Source: Spirochaetales bacterium
GTDB lineage: Bacteria > Spirochaetota > Spirochaetia > Sphaerochaetales > Sphaerochaetaceae
Direction: 5' to 3'
DNA: 32,773 bases
Assembly: GCA_017478205.1 (NCBI GenBank)
Contig: JAFVDZ010000007.1
Location: 1 to 32,773 of the forward strand
Below, piece by piece: positions 20,769 to 31,786 of the stretch. Each line of letters starts with the position of its first letter. The stretch's first letter is position 1. Made by a program: the position numbers and the translations under genes. The notes beneath the pieces were generated by a model, which saw only the letters and a list, made by a program, of their open reading frames with translations, did not search any database and had not been told where the DNA came from.

Positions 20769-23700
20769 ATGGTTGCCAAAGGCAAAATCATTGAACGTAA
20801 ATACATTGGTTCTGATTTCCAGGAAGTCTGTGAAATGCCAAACCTCATTGGCGTACAGACTGATAGCTATGAGCGCTTCCTGCAGTCAGAGAGAATGAAG
20901 AAGGGCGAACCTCTTGATCCTAACTACGGTCTCGAAGCTGTTTTCAGAAATACATTTCCAATAAAGAGCCAGAATGAAGAGATGACTCTCAACTATGATG
21001 GCTATACTCTTGATTTCGATAACATGAAGTACACTGAGACAGAGTGCAAGAAGAAGAGCGCCACATACAGTGTACCAATTAAGGCAAGAATAAATCTTGA
21101 GCTCAAGAACGGCGAGCTCAGGGAGAAGGAGATCTTCTTTGGCGATATCCCTCTCATGACAGATAGAGGCACCTTCATTGTAAACGGTGCTGAACGTGTT
21201 GTCGTTTCACAGATTCACAGATCTCCTGGTGTAATCTTCCAGAGAGAGAAGGATGTCTATTCTTCAAGAATCATCCCATATCGTGGCTCCTGGCTCGAGT
21301 TCGAGATCGATGAGAAGAGAGATATCATCTGTGCAAAGATCGATAGAAAGAAGCGTATTCTCGGTACTCTCTTCTTGAGAGCAATCGGTGTTGATACAAG
21401 AGAGAAGATTGTTTCTGCATTCTATAAGAGTGAAGAGATTACCTTCGACGAGAATAATAGAGAAGATATCGAAAACCGCTATGCATTCAAGGATATCTAT
21501 GGTGAAGAGGACGGACAGACTGTAAAGCTCGTTCGCTCTGGTGACCAGCTCTTGGCACACACCATCGATAGACTCATTGCAGCTGGTATCAATAAGGTTG
21601 AGGTCGTTGATCTGGATGGTGATGATACTCTCCACTCCAACATGATCCTCAACTGTCTGGACTACGAATCTACAAAGTACACCAGAGAAGGTGAGGATGA
21701 ACCAACCAAGGAAGATTATCTTGGTGTCATCTACGACGTTCTCATGCCTGGTGAAATGATCTCAATGGAGAGAGCTGAAAGAGATCTCCCTGAGATGTTC
21801 TTCACTGACAGAAGATATAACCTCGGTGCTGTAGGTCGCTATAAGTTCAACAAGAAGTTTGGTAATCCTGAAGAGGAGATGAACACAGATTGCACTGTCC
21901 TTACACCAGAGGACATCGTCAATACAATGGGCTATCTCATCAAGGTATTTATCAGAGAGGCAAATATCGATGATATCGACCACCTCGGAAACAGACGTGT
22001 TCGTTCTGTTGGTGAGCTTCTCCAGACACAGCTATCTTCTGCATTCTCAAGAATGGAGAGAATTGCTCGTGAGAGAATGAACCTCGAGGTCGCTGCAACA
22101 GTTCGCCCTCAGGATGTCATCTCCATCAAGCCAGTAGTTGCTGCAATCAGAGAGTTCTTCGGTTCCTCACAGCTTTCACAGTTCATGGACCAGGTAAACC
22201 CACTTGCAGAGCTCACTCACAAGAGAAGACTCAATGCTCTCGGTCCTGGTGGTCTTTCAAGAGACCGTGCAGGCTTCGAAGTTAGAGATGTACACTACAC
22301 ACACTATGGTAGAATGTGTCCTATCGAAACTCCTGAAGGTCCAAACATTGGTCTTATCGTATCTCTTGCAAACTATACCCGCATCAACGAGTATGGTTTC
22401 CTTGAGACCCCATATAGAAAGGTCGTCGACGGTGTTGCAACAAAGACTGTAAAGTATCTCGATGCAACAGACGAAGAGAAATACTTCATCGGCCAGGCTT
22501 CTGCGAAGCTCGATAAGGATGGTCACTTCATCGATTCTGAAGTTCCTGTAAGACATCAGGGTGACTACTCCACAAGAAGACCTGAAGAGATCAAGTACAT
22601 GGACGTTTCCCCTAAGCAAGTAATTTCCGTTGCTGCATCTCTGATTCCATTCCTCGAACACGACGATGCTAACCGTGCCCTCATGGGTTCCAACATGCAG
22701 CGTCAGGCAGTTCCTCTTCTCTTCCCAGAGGCTCCTAGAGTAGGTACCGGTATGGAAAGAAAGACAGCATACGACTCTGGTGTCCTTGTAAAGGCCAAGA
22801 GAGGCGGTGTTGTCGAATACGCATCTGCAAGCCAGATCCGTGTAAAGGTAAATGCTGACGAATGTGAATTCGATGGTGAAGTAGATACATATGAAATCCA
22901 GAAGTTCGAAAGAGCAAACCAGGATACATGTCTTAACCAGAAGACCATTGTCAATGTAGGTCAGGTTGTTGCTAAGGGCACTGTTCTCGCAGATGGTCCT
23001 GCAACCCAGAATGGTGAACTTGCATTGGGTAGAAACATCCTAGTTGGCTTCGTTCCATGGAATGGCTACAACTATGAGGACGCTGTCCTTATCAGTGAAA
23101 GAGTTGTCAGAGAGGATATCTATACCTCTATCCATATCAGTGAGCTGTCTATCGACATTAGAGAGACAAAGCTCGGACCAGAGAAGCTCACAAGAGATAT
23201 TCCAAATACCTCTGAAAGAATGGTCGCAGCTTTGGATGCAGAAGGTATCGTAACAATCGGTACATATGTACGCCCAGGCTCAATCTTGGTTGGTAAGGTA
23301 ACCCCAAAGTCAGTCAGTGATTCCACTCCTGAATTCAAGCTCCTTAACTCCATCTTCGGTGAGAAGGCAAAGGAAGTCAGAGACTCCTCTCTCAAGGTTC
23401 CACACGGAACAGAGGGTACAGTCATCGATATCCAGAGAATGAAGAAGAGCGACAATAGCGAGCTTCCTGCTGGTGTTGAGGAAAAGATTACAGTCCTCAT
23501 CGCAACCAAGAGAAAGCTCACTCAGGGTGATAAGATGGCAGGCCGCCATGGTAACAAGGGTGTCGTATCCAGAATTCTCCCAGAAGAGGATATGCCATAC
23601 ATGGAAGATGGTACTCCACTCGATGTATGTCTCAACCCACTCGGCGTTCCTTCTCGAATGAACATCGGTCAGCTCATGGAGACCCAGCTTGGTTGGGCCG

Positions 23701-24275
23701 CTGTTAAGCTTGACGAGTGGTATTCATCTCCAGTCTTCCAGTCCGCTTCAATGGAGCAGATCGAAGAGAAGATGAAGGAAGCAGGTCTTCCTATCACCAG
23801 TAAGACAACTCTCAGAGATGGTAGAACAGGTATCCCATTTGTAAACCCAGTATTCTGTGGTTACATCTACTACCTTAAGCTCCACCACCTCGTTGACGAC
23901 AAGATGCATGCAAGAAGTACAGGTCCATACTCACTCGTAACTCAGCAGCCACTTGGTGGTAAGGCTCAGTTTGGTGGTCAGAGACTTGGAGAAATGGAGG
24001 TATGGGCACTCGAAGCTTACGGTGCTGCAAACAACCTTCAGGAGCTTCTCACCATCAAGTCCGATGATATGAATGGTAGAGTCAAGATCTATGAGTCCAT
24101 CGTAAAGGGTGACCCAGCACAGCCAGCCGGTATGCCTGAGGCATTCAACGTACTCGTTCAGGAAATCAGAGGCCTTGCTCTTGATATGAGCGTATACGAC
24201 ACCGAAGGAAATCAGGTTGCTCTCACAGAACGTGATCAGCAGATCATCAATAAGAAGGACAAGGGATCCATCTAA
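20769..24275 (+). CDS. rpoB: DNA-directed RNA polymerase subunit beta
   Basis: The beta subunit is 1168 residues, with [14 protein letters not shown] as the start. The frame is open from 20703, but ggaggg lies at 20757-20762 and the upstream codons fall in hairpins, so the ATG at 20769 is chosen. The rifampicin pocket (~465-495) reads [20 protein letters not shown] and then [12 protein letters not shown]: Asn489 replaces E. coli Ser531, Val476 replaces Asn518, and Ala480 replaces Ser522. Other hallmarks are [11 protein letters not shown], the catalytic-side [16 protein letters not shown], and the C-terminal [20 protein letters not shown]. It is followed closely by rpoC (12-base gap). Confidence 0.98.
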   Translation: MVAKGKIIERKYIGSDFQEVCEMPNLIGVQTDSYERFLQSERMKKGEPLDPNYGLEAVFRNTFPIKSQNEEMTLNYDGYTLDFDNMKYTETECKKKSATYSVPIKARINLELKNGELREKEIFFGDIPLMTDRGTFIVNGAERVVVSQIHRSPGVIFQREKDVYSSRIIPYRGSWLEFEIDEKRDIICAKIDRKKRILGTLFLRAIGVDTREKIVSAFYKSEEITFDENNREDIENRYAFKDIYGEEDGQTVKLVRSGDQLLAHTIDRLIAAGINKVEVVDLDGDDTLHSNMILNCLDYESTKYTREGEDEPTKEDYLGVIYDVLMPGEMISMERAERDLPEMFFTDRRYNLGAVGRYKFNKKFGNPEEEMNTDCTVLTPEDIVNTMGYLIKVFIREANIDDIDHLGNRRVRSVGELLQTQLSSAFSRMERIARERMNLEVAATVRPQDVISIKPVVAAIREFFGSSQLSQFMDQVNPLAELTHKRRLNALGPGGLSRDRAGFEVRDVHYTHYGRMCPIETPEGPNIGLIVSLANYTRINEYGFLETPYRKVVDGVATKTVKYLDATDEEKYFIGQASAKLDKDGHFIDSEVPVRHQGDYSTRRPEEIKYMDVSPKQVISVAASLIPFLEHDDANRALMGSNMQRQAVPLLFPEAPRVGTGMERKTAYDSGVLVKAKRGGVVEYASASQIRVKVNADECEFDGEVDTYEIQKFERANQDTCLNQKTIVNVGQVVAKGTVLADGPATQNGELALGRNILVGFVPWNGYNYEDAVLISERVVREDIYTSIHISELSIDIRETKLGPEKLTRDIPNTSERMVAALDAEGIVTIGTYVRPGSILVGKVTPKSVSDSTPEFKLLNSIFGEKAKEVRDSSLKVPHGTEGTVIDIQRMKKSDNSELPAGVEEKITVLIATKRKLTQGDKMAGRHGNKGVVSRILPEEDMPYMEDGTPLDVCLNPLGVPSRMNIGQLMETQLGWAAVKLDEWYSSPVFQSASMEQIEEKMKEAGLPITSKTTLRDGRTGIPFVNPVFCGYIYYLKLHHLVDDKMHARSTGPYSLVTQQPLGGKAQFGGQRLGEMEVWALEAYGAANNLQELLTIKSDDMNGRVKIYESIVKGDPAQPAGMPEAFNVLVQEIRGLALDMSVYDTEGNQVALTERDQQIINKKDKGSI

Positions 24276-24287
24276 GGAGAAAAAGGT

Positions 24288-27200
24288 ATGAATGAGATTA
24301 AGGATTTTGACAATATTCGTATAAGACTTGCTTCTCCTGAGCAGATCAAGGCTTGGTCCTATGGTGAAGTCAAGAAGCCAGAGACCATCAACTATAGAAC
24401 TCTCAGACCAGAAAAGGATGGCCTTTTCTGTGAGAGAATCTTCGGTACCACCAAGGAGTGGGAATGCTACTGTGGTAAGTTCAAGTCCATCCGTTACAAG
24501 GGTATGGTATGCGACCGCTGTGGCGTCGAAGTAACAAATACTAAGGTAAGAAGAGAGAGAATGGGTCACATCACTCTCGCTTCTCCTGTATCACATATCT
24601 GGTACTACAGATCTGTTCCATCAAGAATGGCTCTCCTTCTTGGTATCTCCAGAACAGATTTGCAGAGTGTTCTCTACTATGAGAAGTACATCGTAACAGA
24701 TCCAAAGGATGTCGATGCACTCAAACTCAATCAGATTCTCACAGAGGAGCAGTATCTCGAGGCTGTCGATCAGTATGGCGAAGAGATGTTCGAAGCAGGA
24801 ATGGGTGCAGAGGCTATCCGCCTCCTGCTTTCCCGTCTTGACCTCGAAGCACTTTCTGCAACCCTCAGAGAAGAGATGAGAGAGAAGGGCGGTGCAAAGG
24901 ATTCCCGTCTTCTCAAGAGAATCAAGGTTGTAGAAGATTTCCGCGATTCAGGTAACAGACCTGAGTGGATGGTGCTTACTGTAATTCCAGTAATTCCACC
25001 AGATCTCAGACCTATGGTACAGCTCGATGGCGGAAGATTCGCAACAAGTGACCTCAATGACCTTTATAGAAGAGTCATCAACAGAAACAACAGACTTCAG
25101 AGACTTATCTCTTTGCATGCGCCTGATATCATCATCCGCAACGAGAAGAGAATGCTCCAGGAAGCTGTCGATGCACTTTTCGACAACTCAAAGAGAAAGA
25201 GAGTTGTAAAGGGCGCTTCCAACCGTCCTCTCAAGTCCCTTTCCGATATGCTCAAGGGTAAGCAGGGCCGTTTCAGACAGAACCTTCTCGGTAAGAGAGT
25301 TGACTACTCTGGTCGTTCTGTAATTGTTGTAGGTCCAGAGCTTAGAATCCATCAGTGTGGTGTTCCATCAAAGATGGCTCTCGAGCTTTACAAGCCATTC
25401 ATCATGAGAAGACTCGTACAGAAGGATGTCGCTACAAACATCAAGAGAGCTAAGACTCTTGTTGAGCAGGAGACTCCAGAGGTATGGGCAGAGCTTGACG
25501 CAGTTGTAAAGGAGCATCCAGTAATGCTCAACCGTGCGCCTACACTCCACCGTCTTGGTATCCAGGCATTCGAGCCAGTACTTGTCGATGGTAAGGCACT
25601 CAAGCTCCATCCTCTCGTATGTCACGCATTCAACGCTGACTTCGATGGTGACCAGATGGCTATTCACGTTCCTCTCACTCAGGCAGCTCAGCTCGAGTGT
25701 TGGACACTCATGCTCTCTGCAACCAACCTTCTTGACCCAGCTAATGGTAAGCCAATCGTATATCCATCACAGGATATGGTCCTTGGTATCTACTATATGA
25801 CCAAGGAGATGAAGGAAGATCCAGAGAAGGGCTTCACAGTCAAGGGAACTGGTCACTATTACAACAGCCTTGCTGAAATCGAGGCTGCAATCGATCAGGA
25901 AGCAGTAAGCTATAACGCACTTATCAACTTCCGATTCAAGGAAGGTCTGGTAATCGTATCAGCTGATGGATCTAGAGAGATTGCTGATGGAAAGAAGTGG
26001 TTTGCTACCACACCTGGTAGAGTAATCTTCAACTCCTCACTTCCAGAAGGCGTTCCATTCCAGAACTATGTACTTGGTGACAAGCAGCTGAAGAAGGTCA
26101 TCGGAGAGACAATCCGCGATGCAAAGGCATCTGTTGCAATCAAGCTCCTCGATTCCATCAAGGATATTGGTTACAAGTATGCAACTATCTTTGGTGCAAC
26201 AATTGGTCTTTCTGATATGATCATCCCAGATACAAAGAAGCAGCTGGTAGAGGATGCAAACAAGGATCAGTCCGTAATCCTTTCCCAGTATCGTTCTGGT
26301 CAGATCACCCAGGATGAGAGATACAACCGTATCGTCTCCCTCTGGCGTGATACCAACGAAAAGCTCACTGACGACCTTATGACTCAGCTTGAGAAGAACC
26401 AGAATGGCTTCAACCCTCTCTTCTTGATGGCTGCATCTGGTGCTAGAGGTTCTAGAACTCAGATCAGACAGCTCGGTGCTATGAGAGGTAACATGGCAAA
26501 GTCCACTGGTGAGATCATCGAACTTCCAATCAAGTCCAACTTCAAGGAAGGACTTTCAATTATCGAGTTCTTCATCTCCACCAATGGTGCAAGAAAGGGT
26601 CTTTCCGATACTGCACTTAAGACAGCTGAAGCTGGTTACCTTACCAGAAGACTTGTTGATGTCAGCCAGGATGTCGTAATCAACATCGATGACTGTCACA
26701 CCATCAACGGTATCTGGAGAAGTGCAATCAAGGACGGAGACGAAATCGTAGAGCACCTTGCTGATAGAATTATCGGTCGCTGCCCTGTTGACGATGTCAT
26801 CCACCCATTCAGAAGAAATGAAGATGGTTCTGCTATCGTACTTGCAAAGGCAAACGAGCTCATTGATGAGACAATTGCTAAGTCTATCGAAGACGCTGGA
26901 ATCGAAAGAGTCTTCCTTAGAACTGTTCTCACCTGTGAAGCTGAACACGGTGTCTGTGCAAAGTGTTATGGTAGAAACCTCGCAAACAATAGACCAGTCG
27001 ATATCGGTGAAGCTGTCGGTATCATCGCTGCTCAGTCAATCGGTCAGCCTGGTACACAGCTTACAATGAGAACCTTCCATCAGGGTGGTACTGCATCTGC
27101 AGCTGCTGAGGCAAACAAGCTCAGCTTCGACCACATTGTTGTAATTGGTTCCATCACCGGTTCTACAATCGTCCGCGAGTCCGATGGCAGAAAGATATTC

Positions 27201-28670
27201 CCAAGAAAGGGTGCTATCCAGATGTCTTCTGTTCTCAAGGAGATTACCGGTATGTACGACAAGCTCCTTGTCAAGGACGGTGGCCTTATCGCAAAGGATT
27301 CCGTGATCTATGAGAAGAATGGCGAAGAGGTACATTCAGACCTCAACGGTATCTTCAAGGTCATGGATGGAAGAGAGTTCATCCTTGCTCAGCCAGTTGT
27401 CCACAAGGTTGGTCCAGGCTCTGAGCTCTGTGTCGAAGAAAACCAGGTTGTTGAAGCTGGTCATCCAATCGTAGAGTTCGACCCATTCAGTGAACCAATC
27501 CTTGCAGAGCAGAGTGGTACAGTCCTCTTTGCAGACATGAAGGACGACGTTACCTTGATCACTGAGGTCAACGGCGAAACTGGCAATGTCGAAAGAAAGA
27601 TTACCGAGCACAGACTCGAGAACCTCCAGCCTCGTATCATCATCAGAGACGATGAGGGTAACGATATTGAAACCTATACAATGCCAGGTGGTGCTTACAT
27701 CCAGGTTTCTGAGGGAGACAAGATCGGTGCAGGTACAATCCTTGCTAAGCTTTCTAAGGCTTCCCAGAAGACAAACGATATTACCGGTGGTCTTCCAAGA
27801 GTTGGTGAGCTTTTCGAGGCAAGAAGACCAAAGAACCCAGCAGTCCTTGCTCAGGTTTCTGGTACAGTCGAAGTTGGTGAACTCCATAAGGGTAAGGTTG
27901 CTGTTACAGTTACCGACTTCTTTGGTAAGGAGTTCAAGCACCAGGTTCCTGTTACAGCAAACCTCCTTGTAAGAACTGGTGATACTGTAGAAGCAGGCGA
28001 ACCAATCTGTGATGGAGCAAAGAGCCCACACGACATTCTCAACATCCTTGGCGAGAATGCTCTTCAGGCCTTCCTTGTAGATGAGGTTCAGCAGGTTTAC
28101 AGAACACAGGGTGTAGATATCAACGATAAGCACCTCGGCATCATCATTCGTCAGATGCTCAGAAAGGTTCAGATCGTTGATGTTGGTGATACAGACTTCA
28201 TCCACAACCAGCAGGTCGACAAGCATGCCTTCATGGTTGAGAACGAGAGAGTTATTGCAGGCGGTCTCAAGCCAGCTGTTGCAAAGCCACTCTTGCTTTC
28301 AATTACACGTGCTTCCATTGCAATGGGCTCATTTATTTCAGCTGCTTCCTTCCAGGAGACAACTAAGGCCTTGACAGATGCGGCAATTGCTGGTAGTAAA
28401 GATGAGTTGAGAGGTCTCAAGGAGAACGTTATCATTGGACACCTCATTCCAGCTGGTACTGGTATGAAGAAGTACAGAAACGTTGAACTTGAAGACGAGA
28501 AGCTGCTCGAGGAGCTCAAGAATAAGGTCGATGAAGCCAAGGCTAGTTTGAAAGCTGAGGAAATCGACGACAGTGACTTCGATGCAGCAGAGCTTGCAGA
28601 TATGAGAACTGTAGGAGATCAGGCCGAATTCGAGGCTGCTGGCCTTGATGAGGAGGAAGATAACGAATAA
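24288..28670 (+). CDS. rpoC: DNA-directed RNA polymerase subunit beta'
   Basis: The beta' subunit has 1460 residues. The zinc-binding cysteines of the N-terminal ribbon are C60, C62, C75 and C78. The catalytic magnesium triad is D451, D453 and D455 in [10 protein letters not shown]. The bridge helix and trigger loop lie around [20 protein letters not shown] and [13 protein letters not shown]. The second zinc site has [13 protein letters not shown]. The ATG has aaggag seven bases upstream, coupled to rpoB. The tail (~1400-1460) is acidic ([16 protein letters not shown]...), longer than in E. coli. Confidence 0.98.
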   Translation: MNEIKDFDNIRIRLASPEQIKAWSYGEVKKPETINYRTLRPEKDGLFCERIFGTTKEWECYCGKFKSIRYKGMVCDRCGVEVTNTKVRRERMGHITLASPVSHIWYYRSVPSRMALLLGISRTDLQSVLYYEKYIVTDPKDVDALKLNQILTEEQYLEAVDQYGEEMFEAGMGAEAIRLLLSRLDLEALSATLREEMREKGGAKDSRLLKRIKVVEDFRDSGNRPEWMVLTVIPVIPPDLRPMVQLDGGRFATSDLNDLYRRVINRNNRLQRLISLHAPDIIIRNEKRMLQEAVDALFDNSKRKRVVKGASNRPLKSLSDMLKGKQGRFRQNLLGKRVDYSGRSVIVVGPELRIHQCGVPSKMALELYKPFIMRRLVQKDVATNIKRAKTLVEQETPEVWAELDAVVKEHPVMLNRAPTLHRLGIQAFEPVLVDGKALKLHPLVCHAFNADFDGDQMAIHVPLTQAAQLECWTLMLSATNLLDPANGKPIVYPSQDMVLGIYYMTKEMKEDPEKGFTVKGTGHYYNSLAEIEAAIDQEAVSYNALINFRFKEGLVIVSADGSREIADGKKWFATTPGRVIFNSSLPEGVPFQNYVLGDKQLKKVIGETIRDAKASVAIKLLDSIKDIGYKYATIFGATIGLSDMIIPDTKKQLVEDANKDQSVILSQYRSGQITQDERYNRIVSLWRDTNEKLTDDLMTQLEKNQNGFNPLFLMAASGARGSRTQIRQLGAMRGNMAKSTGEIIELPIKSNFKEGLSIIEFFISTNGARKGLSDTALKTAEAGYLTRRLVDVSQDVVINIDDCHTINGIWRSAIKDGDEIVEHLADRIIGRCPVDDVIHPFRRNEDGSAIVLAKANELIDETIAKSIEDAGIERVFLRTVLTCEAEHGVCAKCYGRNLANNRPVDIGEAVGIIAAQSIGQPGTQLTMRTFHQGGTASAAAEANKLSFDHIVVIGSITGSTIVRESDGRKIFPRKGAIQMSSVLKEITGMYDKLLVKDGGLIAKDSVIYEKNGEEVHSDLNGIFKVMDGREFILAQPVVHKVGPGSELCVEENQVVEAGHPIVEFDPFSEPILAEQSGTVLFADMKDDVTLITEVNGETGNVERKITEHRLENLQPRIIIRDDEGNDIETYTMPGGAYIQVSEGDKIGAGTILAKLSKASQKTNDITGGLPRVGELFEARRPKNPAVLAQVSGTVEVGELHKGKVAVTVTDFFGKEFKHQVPVTANLLVRTGDTVEAGEPICDGAKSPHDILNILGENALQAFLVDEVQQVYRTQGVDINDKHLGIIIRQMLRKVQIVDVGDTDFIHNQQVDKHAFMVENERVIAGGLKPAVAKPLLLSITRASIAMGSFISAASFQETTKALTDAAIAGSKDELRGLKENVIIGHLIPAGTGMKKYRNVELEDEKLLEELKNKVDEAKASLKAEEIDDSDFDAAELADMRTVGDQAEFEAAGLDEEEDNE

Positions 28671-28737
28671 GCTGCCTGTTGGCTCTTATTTGTCCTTCGT
28701 GGTCAACGATCTCATGCTGACTGCAGTTTTTGATAGA

Positions 28738-28783
28738 GGTGCCGCTTGTGCGGCGCCGATCTCCATATGTGAGAATGGAGATC
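28738..28783 (+). promoter_or_regulatory. Two abutting hairpins before rpsL
   Basis: Ggtgccgc/gcggcgcc (28738-28757, 8 bp with one wobble, ttgt loop) is followed with no gap by gatctccat/atggagatc (28758-28783, perfect 9 bp, 8-base loop). They could stack into one coaxial rod. There is no T run, and the aaggag of rpsL begins 8 bases later. Possible roles are RNase III processing between rpoC and rpsL or protein binding. Confidence 0.6.
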
Positions 28784-28809
28784 AAACAAATTAAGGAGTG
28801 TATCGAAAG

Positions 28810-29184
28810 ATGCCTACTATTAATCAGCTTATTAGAAAGGGTAGAACTAGTCAGAAGAAGAAGACTAAGTCCCCAGCTCTTGAAGGATGCCCACAGAAGA
28901 GAGGTACCTGTACAAGAGTTATGACCGTAACCCCTAAGAAGCCAAACTCAGCTCTTAGAAAGGTTGCTCGTGTAAGACTTTCAAACGGTATTGAAGTCAC
29001 CGCTTACATCCCTGGTATTGGCCACAATCTCCAGGAGCACTCTGTTGTTCTCATCAGAGGCGGACGTGTAAAGGACCTTCCTGGTGTACGTTATCACATC
29101 ATCCGTGGTAGCAAGGATACACTTGGTGTTGCTGACAGAAAGAGAAGCCGCTCTAAGTACGGTGCAAAGAAGCCAAAGGCTTGA
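28810..29184 (+). CDS. rpsL: 30S ribosomal protein S12
   Basis: S12 sits at the decoding centre. The 124-residue protein starts [11 protein letters not shown] and shows [11 protein letters not shown] (streptomycin-contact lysine equivalent to K42) and [13 protein letters not shown] (K87 equivalent), both wild type, so streptomycin sensitivity is expected. A GTG at 28798 is in frame but lies against the aaggag. The ATG at 28810, giving the universal N-terminus, is preferred despite a 12-base spacing. rpsG follows after 18 bases. Confidence 0.98.
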   Translation: MPTINQLIRKGRTSQKKKTKSPALEGCPQKRGTCTRVMTVTPKKPNSALRKVARVRLSNGIEVTAYIPGIGHNLQEHSVVLIRGGRVKDLPGVRYHIIRGSKDTLGVADRKRSRSKYGAKKPKA

Positions 29185-29202
29185 TAGGAGGGAAAGAGAA
29201 CT

Positions 29203-29670
29203 ATGTCTAGAGCAAAAACCCCAGTCAGGCCAGAGCGCCGTGACGTTGTTTATAACAGCGTAGCAGTCGAAAAGTTCATTTGTCGCATGATGCTCAACGG
29301 AAAGAAGAACCTTTCCACAAGCATTCTCTACGATGCAATGAAGCAGATCGAAGAGAAGGCAGGTCAGCCAGCACTCGAAGTCTTTAACAAGGCAGTTGAC
29401 AATGTAAAGCCAATGGTCGAAGTTAAGGCAAGAAGAGTTGGTGGTGCAACCTATCAGGTTCCAACCGAGATCAGAGAGTCCAGAAGAGAAGCTCTTTCAA
29501 TGAGATGGATCATCGCAGCTGCAAGAGCTAGATCCGGAAAGAGCATGGCAGAAAAGCTCTCCAACGAGCTCCTTGATGCATTCAATTCAACAGGTGCAGC
29601 TTTCAAGAAGAAGGAAGATATGCACAAGAATGCAGATGCAAACAAGGCATTCAGCCACATCAGATTCTAA
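29203..29670 (+). CDS. rpsG: 30S ribosomal protein S7
   Basis: S7 nucleates the 30S head and binds mRNA at the E site. The 155-residue protein carries the family blocks [29 protein letters not shown] and the C-terminal FSHIRF. The ATG follows taggaggg. In most bacteria fusA and tuf come next. Here the operon ends with a strong terminator and fusA is not in the window. Confidence 0.98.
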   Translation: MSRAKTPVRPERRDVVYNSVAVEKFICRMMLNGKKNLSTSILYDAMKQIEEKAGQPALEVFNKAVDNVKPMVEVKARRVGGATYQVPTEIRESRREALSMRWIIAAARARSGKSMAEKLSNELLDAFNSTGAAFKKKEDMHKNADANKAFSHIRF

Positions 29671-29691
29671 TTTTTGGAATCATGAAAAAGA

Positions 29692-29721
29692 AGGCAGTCC
29701 TGAGTGGCTGCCTCTTTTTTT
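29692..29721 (+). terminator. Intrinsic terminator after rpsG
   Basis: Aggcagtc/ggctgcct (29692-29713, 8 bp with one wobble, 6-base loop) is followed by seven Ts. It marks the end of the rpoB-rpsG transcription unit. Confidence 0.9.
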
Positions 29722-29732
29722 GACAATAGAAA

Positions 29733-29758
29733 AGGGGGATTGGTCATCCCAATCCCCT
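29733..29758 (-). terminator. Intrinsic terminator of the TSCPD gene
   Basis: Ggggattgg/ccaatcccc (9 bp) is followed, when read on the minus strand, by ctttt. It lies 18 bases beyond the stop of the reverse gene, back to back with the rpsG terminator. Confidence 0.65.
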
Positions 29759-29775
29759 AATACATATATAATATA

Positions 29776-30027
29776 TTAGTTGTTTCTTGCTTCCTTGATT
29801 GCCTTTGCAAGCTGATCTGCACAGCTTGTAGATCTGAAGCCGCATGTATTTCCTTCAAGTAGTGATGCAACTTCATTGGCATCCTGACCTTCGATTAGTT
29901 TCCCAATGGCTTTCAAGTTTCCATTGCAACCACCCTGGAAGGAAACATCGTGAAGCTTTCCATCTTCATCGATCTTGAAGCTGATACTATGTGCACATGT
30001 TCCTTTTGTTCTGTATGTTATTTCCAT
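29776..30027 (-). CDS. TSCPD-domain protein (TIGR03905 type)
   Basis: This is an 83-residue cysteine-rich protein with C11 in TKGTCAHSI, C34 in GGCNGNLKAIGKLI, C62 in NTCGFRSTSC and C69. The last block followed by ADQLAKAI matches the TSCPD domain, a small module otherwise found at the C-terminus of B12-dependent ribonucleotide reductases. The stand-alone form (TIGR03905) has unknown function; metal or Fe-S binding through the cysteines is plausible. An upstream ATG (30069) is in frame, but aaggag lies just before the ATG at 30025-30027, so the short form is taken. It is inserted on the opposite strand between rpsG and tuf. Confidence 0.85.
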   Translation of the reverse strand: MEITYRTKGTCAHSISFKIDEDGKLHDVSFQGGCNGNLKAIGKLIEGQDANEVASLLEGNTCGFRSTSCADQLAKAIKEARNN

Positions 30028-30529
30028 CTTCTTTCTCCTTCGATTAAAATAGCTATAATAGAGAGACAAGACAAGCTATATTCAAATAAATCAGATAATG
30101 TTTTACTATCATAAGTGAACTGTCTTGGTTATATAAAAGTAATATTAATTGTCTCTTCAGGCCAGCTGTTTGAAATGTAATCTAGGAATAAAAATAAACA
30201 ATTAGAATAGGTATTGACCTTTTCTTATTAAACCTATATTGTTCTTATCGTGTCCGTACTGGGGTACGTATGTATCTGTATGGACTTGCGAGCCAAACCG
30301 ACTCAAATCCGAATGGGTTAAAGTAAGGTGGTTCCAGATATATAGGTTTTTTGAATAACTTATACGTATGTCGTCAGGATTGAAAGTTGCCTGCCGACCT
30401 CTGGATTCCTTCCTGCCTTAGCCACGCTAGGATAATTAAAAGTCAGTTTGCACCTCGAATATTGATAAAGGCACGGGCCTTTATAATAAAATACTGAATT
30501 TGTGACGTATCAGTCACAAGGAGGAACTG
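30028..30529 (+). promoter_or_regulatory. Promoter and long structured leader of tuf
   Basis: TTGACC (30214-30219) and TATTGT (30237-30242), 17 bases apart, give a start near 30249 and a leader of about 280 bases. A second -10 candidate, TTTATAATAA (30481-30490), with TTGATA at 30462, could give a shorter leader. Hairpins within the leader: gtccgtac/gtatggac (30252-30285), gtcgtcagg/cctgccgac (30370-30398, one mismatch), and cctagc-type pairing near 30415-30431. A 9-base direct repeat tacgtatgt occurs at 30265 and 30363. The part before 30210 is AT-rich with agagacaa/ttgtctct (30062 and 30149) inverted. No gene is seen in it. Confidence 0.5.
30500..30519 (+). promoter_or_regulatory. Hairpin abutting the tuf ribosome-binding site
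   Basis: Ttgtgac (30500-30506) and gtcacaa (30513-30519) form a perfect 7-bp stem with a 6-base loop. The stem overlaps the first base or two of aaggagg (30518-30523), the Shine-Dalgarno of tuf. It may be a protein operator or an RNA element that sets initiation. Confidence 0.6.
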
Positions 30530-31720
30530 ATGGCTAAGGAAAAATTCGTCAGAACAAAGCCACATGTAAACGTTGGTACTATCGGTCATGTTGACCATGG
30601 TAAGACCACTCTCACAGCAGCTATTACCGCTCACTGTGCAAGACTCTTCGGCGATAAGGCCCTTGCTTATGATGCAATCGATAACGCACCAGAAGAGAAG
30701 GAAAGAGGTATCACAATCAACACCAGACACGTTGAGTATCAGTCTACAAACAGACACTATGCTCATGTTGACTGCCCGGGCCACGCTGACTATGTAAAGA
30801 ACATGATCACTGGTGCTGCTCAGATGGATGGTGCAATCATCGTAGTTGCTGCTACTGATGGTGCTATGGCTCAGACAAAGGAGCACATCCTTCTCGCAAG
30901 ACAGGTTGGTGTACCAGCTATCGTCGTATTCATCAACAAGTGTGACCAGGTCGATGACCCAGAGCTCATTGATCTCGTTGAAGAAGAGATGAGAGACCTT
31001 CTCAACTCCTATGGTTTCGATGGTGACAACTGCCCAGTTATTAGAGGTTCTGCTTACGAAGCAATGACCAACCCAGACGATCCAGAGAAGACAAAGTGTC
31101 TCGATGAGCTTCTTGCTGCAATGGATTCCTACATCCCACTCCCAGAGAGAGCAATTGATAAGCCATTCATTATGCCTATCGAGGATATCTTCTCCATCTC
31201 CGGTAGAGGTACTGTTGTAACTGGTAGAATCGAGCAGGGCGTTCTTCACGTCAACGATCCAGTTTCCATCGTTGGTATCAAGGAGACTAAGGACTCCGTA
31301 TGTACTGGCGTTGAGATGTTCAACAAGACTCTTGACGAAGGTCAGGCTGGTGATAACGTTGGTGCTCTCCTCAGAGGCGTTGATAAGAAGGAAGTTGTTA
31401 GAGGTCAGGTACTTGCTAAGCCAGGTTCAATCACTCCTCACACAAAGTTCACAGGTACTATCTACGTACTCAGCAAGGAAGAGGGTGGCAGACACTCACC
31501 ATTCTTCACTGGTTACAGACCACAGTTCTATTTCAGAACTACCGATATCACTGGTACCGTTTCTCTCCCAGCAGGTAAGGAAATGGTTATGCCTGGTGAT
31601 AACACAACAATCGATGTTGAGCTCATCCACGGTGTAGCTATGGATAAGGGTCTCAGATTCGCTATCCGTGAGGGTGGTAGAACTGTTGCATCCGGCCAGG
31701 TTACCGAGATCAAGGACTGA
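30530..31720 (+). CDS. tuf: Elongation factor Tu
   Basis: EF-Tu delivers aminoacyl-tRNA to the ribosome as its GTP form. The P-loop is G19-HVDHGK-T26, switch I has [15 protein letters not shown]3 is DCPGH, and G4 is NKCD. The length of 396 is normal. The region [10 protein letters not shown] replaces the usual DGPMPQTREH, a form I associate with spirochaetes. It has its own promoter and a long leader instead of following fusA. Codon use is strongly biased. Confidence 0.98.
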   Translation: MAKEKFVRTKPHVNVGTIGHVDHGKTTLTAAITAHCARLFGDKALAYDAIDNAPEEKERGITINTRHVEYQSTNRHYAHVDCPGHADYVKNMITGAAQMDGAIIVVAATDGAMAQTKEHILLARQVGVPAIVVFINKCDQVDDPELIDLVEEEMRDLLNSYGFDGDNCPVIRGSAYEAMTNPDDPEKTKCLDELLAAMDSYIPLPERAIDKPFIMPIEDIFSISGRGTVVTGRIEQGVLHVNDPVSIVGIKETKDSVCTGVEMFNKTLDEGQAGDNVGALLRGVDKKEVVRGQVLAKPGSITPHTKFTGTIYVLSKEEGGRHSPFFTGYRPQFYFRTTDITGTVSLPAGKEMVMPGDNTTIDVELIHGVAMDKGLRFAIREGGRTVASGQVTEIKD

Positions 31721-31737
31721 AGCTAATATTAACTTGT

Positions 31738-31757
31738 CGGAGTCATGAGTGACTCCG
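31738..31757 (+). promoter_or_regulatory. Perfect hairpin in the tuf-rpsJ spacer
   Basis: Cggagtca (31738-31745) pairs with tgactccg (31750-31757) in 8 bp around a tgag loop. No T run follows at proper distance, so it is not a terminator. It is the only strong structure in front of the S10 operon genes. Confidence 0.6.
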
Positions 31758-31786
31758 GCAAGAGATTTTTGGAGATTTTTAAGAAA

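Noticed and set aside
30318-30340. T-box-like sequence aaggtggttccag in the tuf leader
   Set aside because: It only loosely matches the agggtggnaccgcg core. There is no specifier stem, T-boxes are not expected in spirochaetes, and EF-Tu is not a typical target.
30230-30352. 10-bp inverted pair aaacctatat/atataggttt with a T run, resembling a large terminator
   Set aside because: The left arm overlaps the predicted -10 box, so it would not be in the RNA. The palindrome may be a by-product of the AT-rich promoter. It would matter only if transcription begins further upstream.
31745-31786. Extended S10 start
   Set aside because: The extra residues are not part of S10, and the ATG is buried in a hairpin.
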